DNA of 8,467 nt from Syntrophomonadaceae bacterium (GTDB taxonomy: Bacteria > Bacillota > Syntrophomonadia > Syntrophomonadales > Syntrophomonadaceae): NCBI GenBank assembly GCA_012840625.1, contig DUSB01000196.1, positions 1 through 8,467 on the forward strand. The letters run 5' to 3'. A program made the position numbers and the translations under genes. The notes under the pieces were generated by a model. It was not told the origin of the DNA and searched no databases. It saw only the letters and a list, made by a program, of their open reading frames with translations. Below are positions 5,922-8,467 of the stretch, piece by piece (within the stretch, counting starts at the first letter, position 1; the number at the start of each line of letters is the position of its first letter).

Positions 5922-6689
5922 TTAGCGTGCCATCAGGACGTTGCCCAGGAAAGCTTGAGTACGCTCATGCTGGGGATTTAACAGCACCTGCTGCGCGCTT
6001 CCCTGTTCAACGATTAAACCTTCATCCATAAAGATAACTCGATCAGCGACTTCTTTAGCAAAGCCGATCTCATGTGTAACTACAATCATAGTCATTTTTT
6101 CCTCGGCCAGATTTTTCATGACCCGCAGCACTTCCCCGGTTAATTCAGGATCCAGGGCCGAGGTTGGTTCGTCAAAGCACATAATTTCGGGGTTCATTGC
6201 CAGGGCTCTGGCAATGGCAACGCGCTGCTGCTGTCCCCCTGAGAGCTCAAAGGGATAATTGTCGGCTTTGTAGGCAAGACCTACTTTTTCCAGCAGGGCC
6301 CGTGCATTATGTTCGGCCTGCTCCTTTTCTATGTTTTGCACCAGCACAGGGGCCAGCATCAAGTTTTCCAGAACCGAGCGATGAGGAAACAGATTGAAAT
6401 CCTGAAAAACCATACCCATTTTACGGCGCAGGCGGGCAATGTTTTTTTCATCGCTGTACTGAGCCTGGTTGTCAGGACCGTTTTGGACCATCACTTCGCC
6501 CTGGATTTCAATATAGCCTTTGTCAACAGTTTCCAGACGGTTTAAGCAGCGCAGAAATGTACTTTTACCTGAGCCCGAAGGCCCGATAATGGCAATGACT
6601 TCACCACGGGCGACCTGCAGTGAAATGCCCTTGAGGACTTCGAGCTTATGGAACCGTTTATAGACATCTATTGCTTGTAACATATACAT
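5922..6689 (-). CDS. Polar amino acid ABC transporter, ATP-binding protein (GlnQ/HisP type)
   Basis: The ATPase subunit of a polar amino acid uptake system, acting at the inner face of the membrane with the permease at 6704-7345. All nucleotide-binding motifs are intact: Walker A GPSGSGKS (36-43), Q-loop VFQDFNLFPH (94-103), signature LSGGQQQR (149-156), Walker B MCFDEPTS (170-177), D-loop ALD (178-180) and the switch histidine in THEIG (His206). At 255 residues it is about 10-15 longer than typical GlnQ because of an insertion near residues 68-85 (GPDNQAQYSDEKN), a feature some family members share. ATG 6687-6689 is chosen; a second ATG two codons on is equally possible. Frames upstream overlap the permease gene and lack their own ribosome binding site. 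It is the last gene of the operon, 14 bases after the permease stop. Confidence 0.93.
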   Translation of the reverse strand: MYMLQAIDVYKRFHKLEVLKGISLQVARGEVIAIIGPSGSGKSTFLRCLNRLETVDKGYIEIQGEVMVQNGPDNQAQYSDEKNIARLRRKMGMVFQDFNLFPHRSVLENLMLAPVLVQNIEKEQAEHNARALLEKVGLAYKADNYPFELSGGQQQRVAIARALAMNPEIMCFDEPTSALDPELTGEVLRVMKNLAEEKMTMIVVTHEIGFAKEVADRVIFMDEGLIVEQGSAQQVLLNPQHERTQAFLGNVLMAR

Positions 6690-6703
6690 ACCTTGTCTCT
6701 CTC

Positions 6704-7345
6704 CTAGTGATAATAATCGTATTTGCCTTCCAACCATTTGAAGAACTGCTGGATGCCAGCTGTCATTAATAAATAAAAAATGGCCGCTACGATGAAGGGT
6801 GTAAAACTAAAATCTCTTACTGCTGCTGTTTTAGCCACTCGTAACAGCTCACTCATGCCTATAGCATACACCAGAGCAGTATCTTTGATGAGATTGATGA
6901 CTTCATTACTTATAGGCGGCAGTACGCGTTTGAACATCTGGGGCAGAATAATCTGCGTTAGAGTCTGCAGGCGCGTTAGACCTAGTACATCAGCCGCCTC
7001 CCGCTGGCCTAAATCGATGGATTGAATACCTGAACGGTAGATCTCAGCTAAATAGGCTGAATAGTTTAATACAAAAGCCAGTAGAGCAGCGGGAAATCGA
7101 TCTAACTGCAGTCCCACTATGCCCAGGCCAAAGTAGATAAAGAAAAGTTGCAGGAGCAGAGGGGTTCCCCGGAAAATCCAGATATAAATCTGCATAAAGA
7201 CATTTAAAATTTTAAAGCGAGATAGGCGTGCTACAGCAAAAACAACACCTAACGGCAGGGCCAGAACCAGGGTGCAAAAAAATAATTTCAGGGTCAGGGT
7301 GGTTCCCATCAGCATAACGGGAATAAGTTTAGATAAATACTCCAT
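6704..7345 (-). CDS. Polar amino acid ABC transporter, permease (HisM/GlnP type)
   Basis: A membrane-embedded permease of 213 residues with about five hydrophobic segments: roughly 8-38, 47-58, 62-79, 85-100 and 182-202. The family motif RGTPLLLQ is at 59-66. The EAA loop, which contacts the ATPase, is at 116-136 (EAADVLGLTR followed by a run ending in LPQ). Only one permease gene is present, so the channel is presumably a homodimer. ATG 7343-7345 is preceded by AAAGGGG. It lies between the binding-protein gene (106 bases upstream, with an intervening hairpin) and the ATPase gene. The substrate cannot be read from the permease. Confidence 0.93.
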   Translation of the reverse strand: MEYLSKLIPVMLMGTTLTLKLFFCTLVLALPLGVVFAVARLSRFKILNVFMQIYIWIFRGTPLLLQLFFIYFGLGIVGLQLDRFPAALLAFVLNYSAYLAEIYRSGIQSIDLGQREAADVLGLTRLQTLTQIILPQMFKRVLPPISNEVINLIKDTALVYAIGMSELLRVAKTAAVRDFSFTPFIVAAIFYLLMTAGIQQFFKWLEGKYDYYH

Positions 7346-7383
7346 GAAAATCCCCTTTTAACAATAAAAAATCAAAACATAAC

Positions 7384-7413
7384 CAGGCTAATAGTATTGC
7401 TACTATTAGCCTG
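7384..7413 (-). repeat. Intercistronic hairpin between binding-protein and permease genes
   Basis: A perfect 13-bp stem with a four-base loop lies 38 bases after the binding-protein stop. On the minus strand it is followed by a T-rich but interrupted stretch (TGGTTATGTTTTGATTTTTT). It probably works as a partial terminator or as a 3' stabiliser of the upstream mRNA, keeping binding protein in excess over the membrane parts. Confidence 0.7.
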
Positions 7414-7451
7414 TAGAAATCATATTTCAATTTGATAAATTAGTAAAGCAG

Positions 7452-8273
7452 CTATTTTACTATATCTTTACCAAACCATTTTTCAGAGATTTTAGCGGAG
7501 GTGCCGTCTGCTTTCATTTCATCGAGGGCTTTTTGCAGCTTGGCACGGAAGGCATCGTCGCCTTTACGGAATCCGACCCCATAGACTTCTTCGGCAAAGC
7601 TTTCATCCAATACGGTGTAGACATCAGGTTTCTTGTTGACATAAAAACGGCCTACTACCTCATCGACCAGGACAGCATCAATACGACCAGAAGCAAGATC
7701 TAGAAGAGCTTCGTCATTGCTGCCGAATTCTGCTAGTTCTGTTAATGAATCCATGATTTCCGGTTCACTTTCTAAAGCATCCATGGCGGTGCTGCCGGCC
7801 TGAATACCTAACTTAATACCCTTTAAATCCTCTTTAGTCTTGATAGGTGAACCCTTTTGCACCACGACGATCTGTCGATTTTCCAGATATGGTTTGGTGA
7901 AATCGATCTTCTTTTCCCGCTGGGGAGTAATAGTTAACCCGTTCCACAGTACATCAACATTACCGCTATTAAGCTCTTCTATGTTGGTGTCCCAGATAAC
8001 AGGCTGAAATTTAACTTCCACGCCCATGCGCTTGGCAGCCTCTTTGGCCATGTCAATATCAAAGCCAATAATTTCATTCGTTCCTTCTTCCCGAAAACCC
8101 ATAGGTGGGAAGGCATCATCCAGACCCATTACGAAATAGCCTTTATCCTGAATTTCTTCCCAGGAGGTATCTTTCTGATCTGGATCAGCAGCGTTCTCAT
8201 CGGTTCCACATCCAACTAAGAGAATGCTGAGAGAAAAACAAACCAATAGAATGAGTGCTAGTTTTTTCTTCAA
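7452..8273 (-). CDS. Polar amino acid ABC transporter, substrate-binding lipoprotein (SBP family 3)
   Basis: An extracellular solute-binding protein tethered to the membrane as a lipoprotein. Residues 1-22 form a type II signal peptide: KKK, a hydrophobic core and lipobox LVGC with Cys22 as the lipidated residue, followed by an acidic linker. The mature part has the family signature GFDIDMAKEAAKRMG (70-84), NGLTITPQREKKIDF (111-125) with the carboxylate-binding Arg119, the GIQAGSTA hinge strand (156-163), and Asp204 in LVDEV, the usual ligand-amine contact. These two residues indicate an alpha-amino acid; which one is unclear. The start is TTG at 8271-8273, six bases after AAGGAGGAG, which also gives a proper signal peptide. 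It is the first gene of the three-gene operon. Confidence 0.93.
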   Translation of the reverse strand: MKKKLALILLVCFSLSILLVGCGTDENAADPDQKDTSWEEIQDKGYFVMGLDDAFPPMGFREEGTNEIIGFDIDMAKEAAKRMGVEVKFQPVIWDTNIEELNSGNVDVLWNGLTITPQREKKIDFTKPYLENRQIVVVQKGSPIKTKEDLKGIKLGIQAGSTAMDALESEPEIMDSLTELAEFGSNDEALLDLASGRIDAVLVDEVVGRFYVNKKPDVYTVLDESFAEEVYGVGFRKGDDAFRAKLQKALDEMKADGTSAKISEKWFGKDIVK

Positions 8274-8296
8274 CGTTTTCTCCTCCTTAAGATTTT

Positions 8297-8326
8297 ATTA
8301 GACAGATCCATTGTACTTTAATTCAA
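8297..8326 (-). promoter_or_regulatory. Candidate sigma-A promoter of the amino acid transporter operon
   Basis: On the minus strand TTGAAT (8321-8326) and TCTAAT (8297-8302) are 18 bases apart, matching nine of twelve consensus bases. The start would fall near 8290, just ahead of the AAGGAGGAG site, so the leader would be very short. An alternative -10 TACAAT nearby lacks a good -35. Confidence 0.4.
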
Positions 8327-8405
8327 TAAAGAAATAAAGAGTTGACCTGGCAAACTGTTATAGGAGCTCGTCCAGCGGGTATGATAATGAGAAGGAGGTG
8401 ATAGA

Positions 8406-8467
8406 TTGGAACGCAAAAGGGTACATGAAATTATGGATTCTCTGGGGGTTATTGATGTTCATTACCG
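8406..8467 (+). CDS. Probable H-type small acid-soluble spore protein, first 20 codons (runs off the right edge)
   Basis: Only 20 codons are visible, from TTG 8406 with a perfect AAGGAGGTGAT Shine-Dalgarno seven bases ahead. The reading starts MERKRVHEIMDS and continues LGVIDVHY. The pattern of an early basic residue, E-I-x-x-S, then I-x-V-x-Y matches the N-terminus of H-type small acid-soluble spore proteins, which are short proteins of about 60 residues in the spore core. If correct, transcription would be in the forespore. A weak match to a sigma-G-like site lies upstream (TTATA 8358-8362, 17 bases, TATGATA 8380-8386), but it would put the start almost on the ribosome binding site. The identification rests on a short fragment. 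Confidence 0.6.
   Translation, partial: MERKRVHEIMDSLGVIDVHY

Noticed and set aside
6690..6737. Upstream extension of the ATPase gene to 6737
   Set aside because: It would overlap the permease stop region, adds residues foreign to the family, and a better-placed ATG at 6687-6689 follows AGGAGA.

Overview
The window looks like chromosomal DNA from a low-to-medium GC, endospore-forming Firmicute, probably a member of the Clostridia. The reasons are strong AAGGAGG-type Shine-Dalgarno sites, TTG and GTG starts, a lipobox lipoprotein, a ydaO-type (cyclic di-AMP) riboswitch, a probable type II diaminopimelate dehydrogenase, and the start of what looks like an H-type small acid-soluble spore protein gene at the right edge. 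The species cannot be named from the sequence.

Left (1-1445, minus strand): the start of an ectoine (compatible solute) operon. ectA is followed 22 bases later by ectB, which runs off the left edge; ectC would be expected beyond it. About 170 bases upstream of ectA lies a textbook cyclic di-AMP riboswitch followed by an intrinsic terminator, with a candidate promoter just ahead. This is the most striking element of the window: osmolyte synthesis under direct control of the second messenger that governs potassium and osmotic balance. ectA also lacks a normal start codon at the expected place; an ATT behind a good Shine-Dalgarno is the best fit.

Middle (1446-4171, minus strand): a nitrilase-superfamily amidohydrolase with an unusual hydrophobic and basic C-terminal tail, then ddh (meso-diaminopimelate dehydrogenase) with its own terminator and a near-perfect 22-base palindrome over its promoter. 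Both intergenic stretches here (1445-1717 and 2756-3083) hold nothing I recognise as coding. Ectoine and diaminopimelate/lysine both derive from aspartate semialdehyde, so two branches of one pathway sit close together.

Plus-strand block (4172-5915): a YaiI/YqxD-family protein, a probable decayed gene overlapping its end (stops and frameshifts), and a crotonase-family protein that lacks one of the two classical catalytic glutamates. A strong terminator that works in both directions closes this block and the converging transporter operon.

Right (5922-8326, minus strand): a polar amino acid ABC transporter operon in the order lipoprotein binding protein, permease, ATPase. A 13-bp hairpin between the first two genes probably sets their expression ratio. 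Divergent from it at the right edge is the truncated spore-protein gene (8406-8467).
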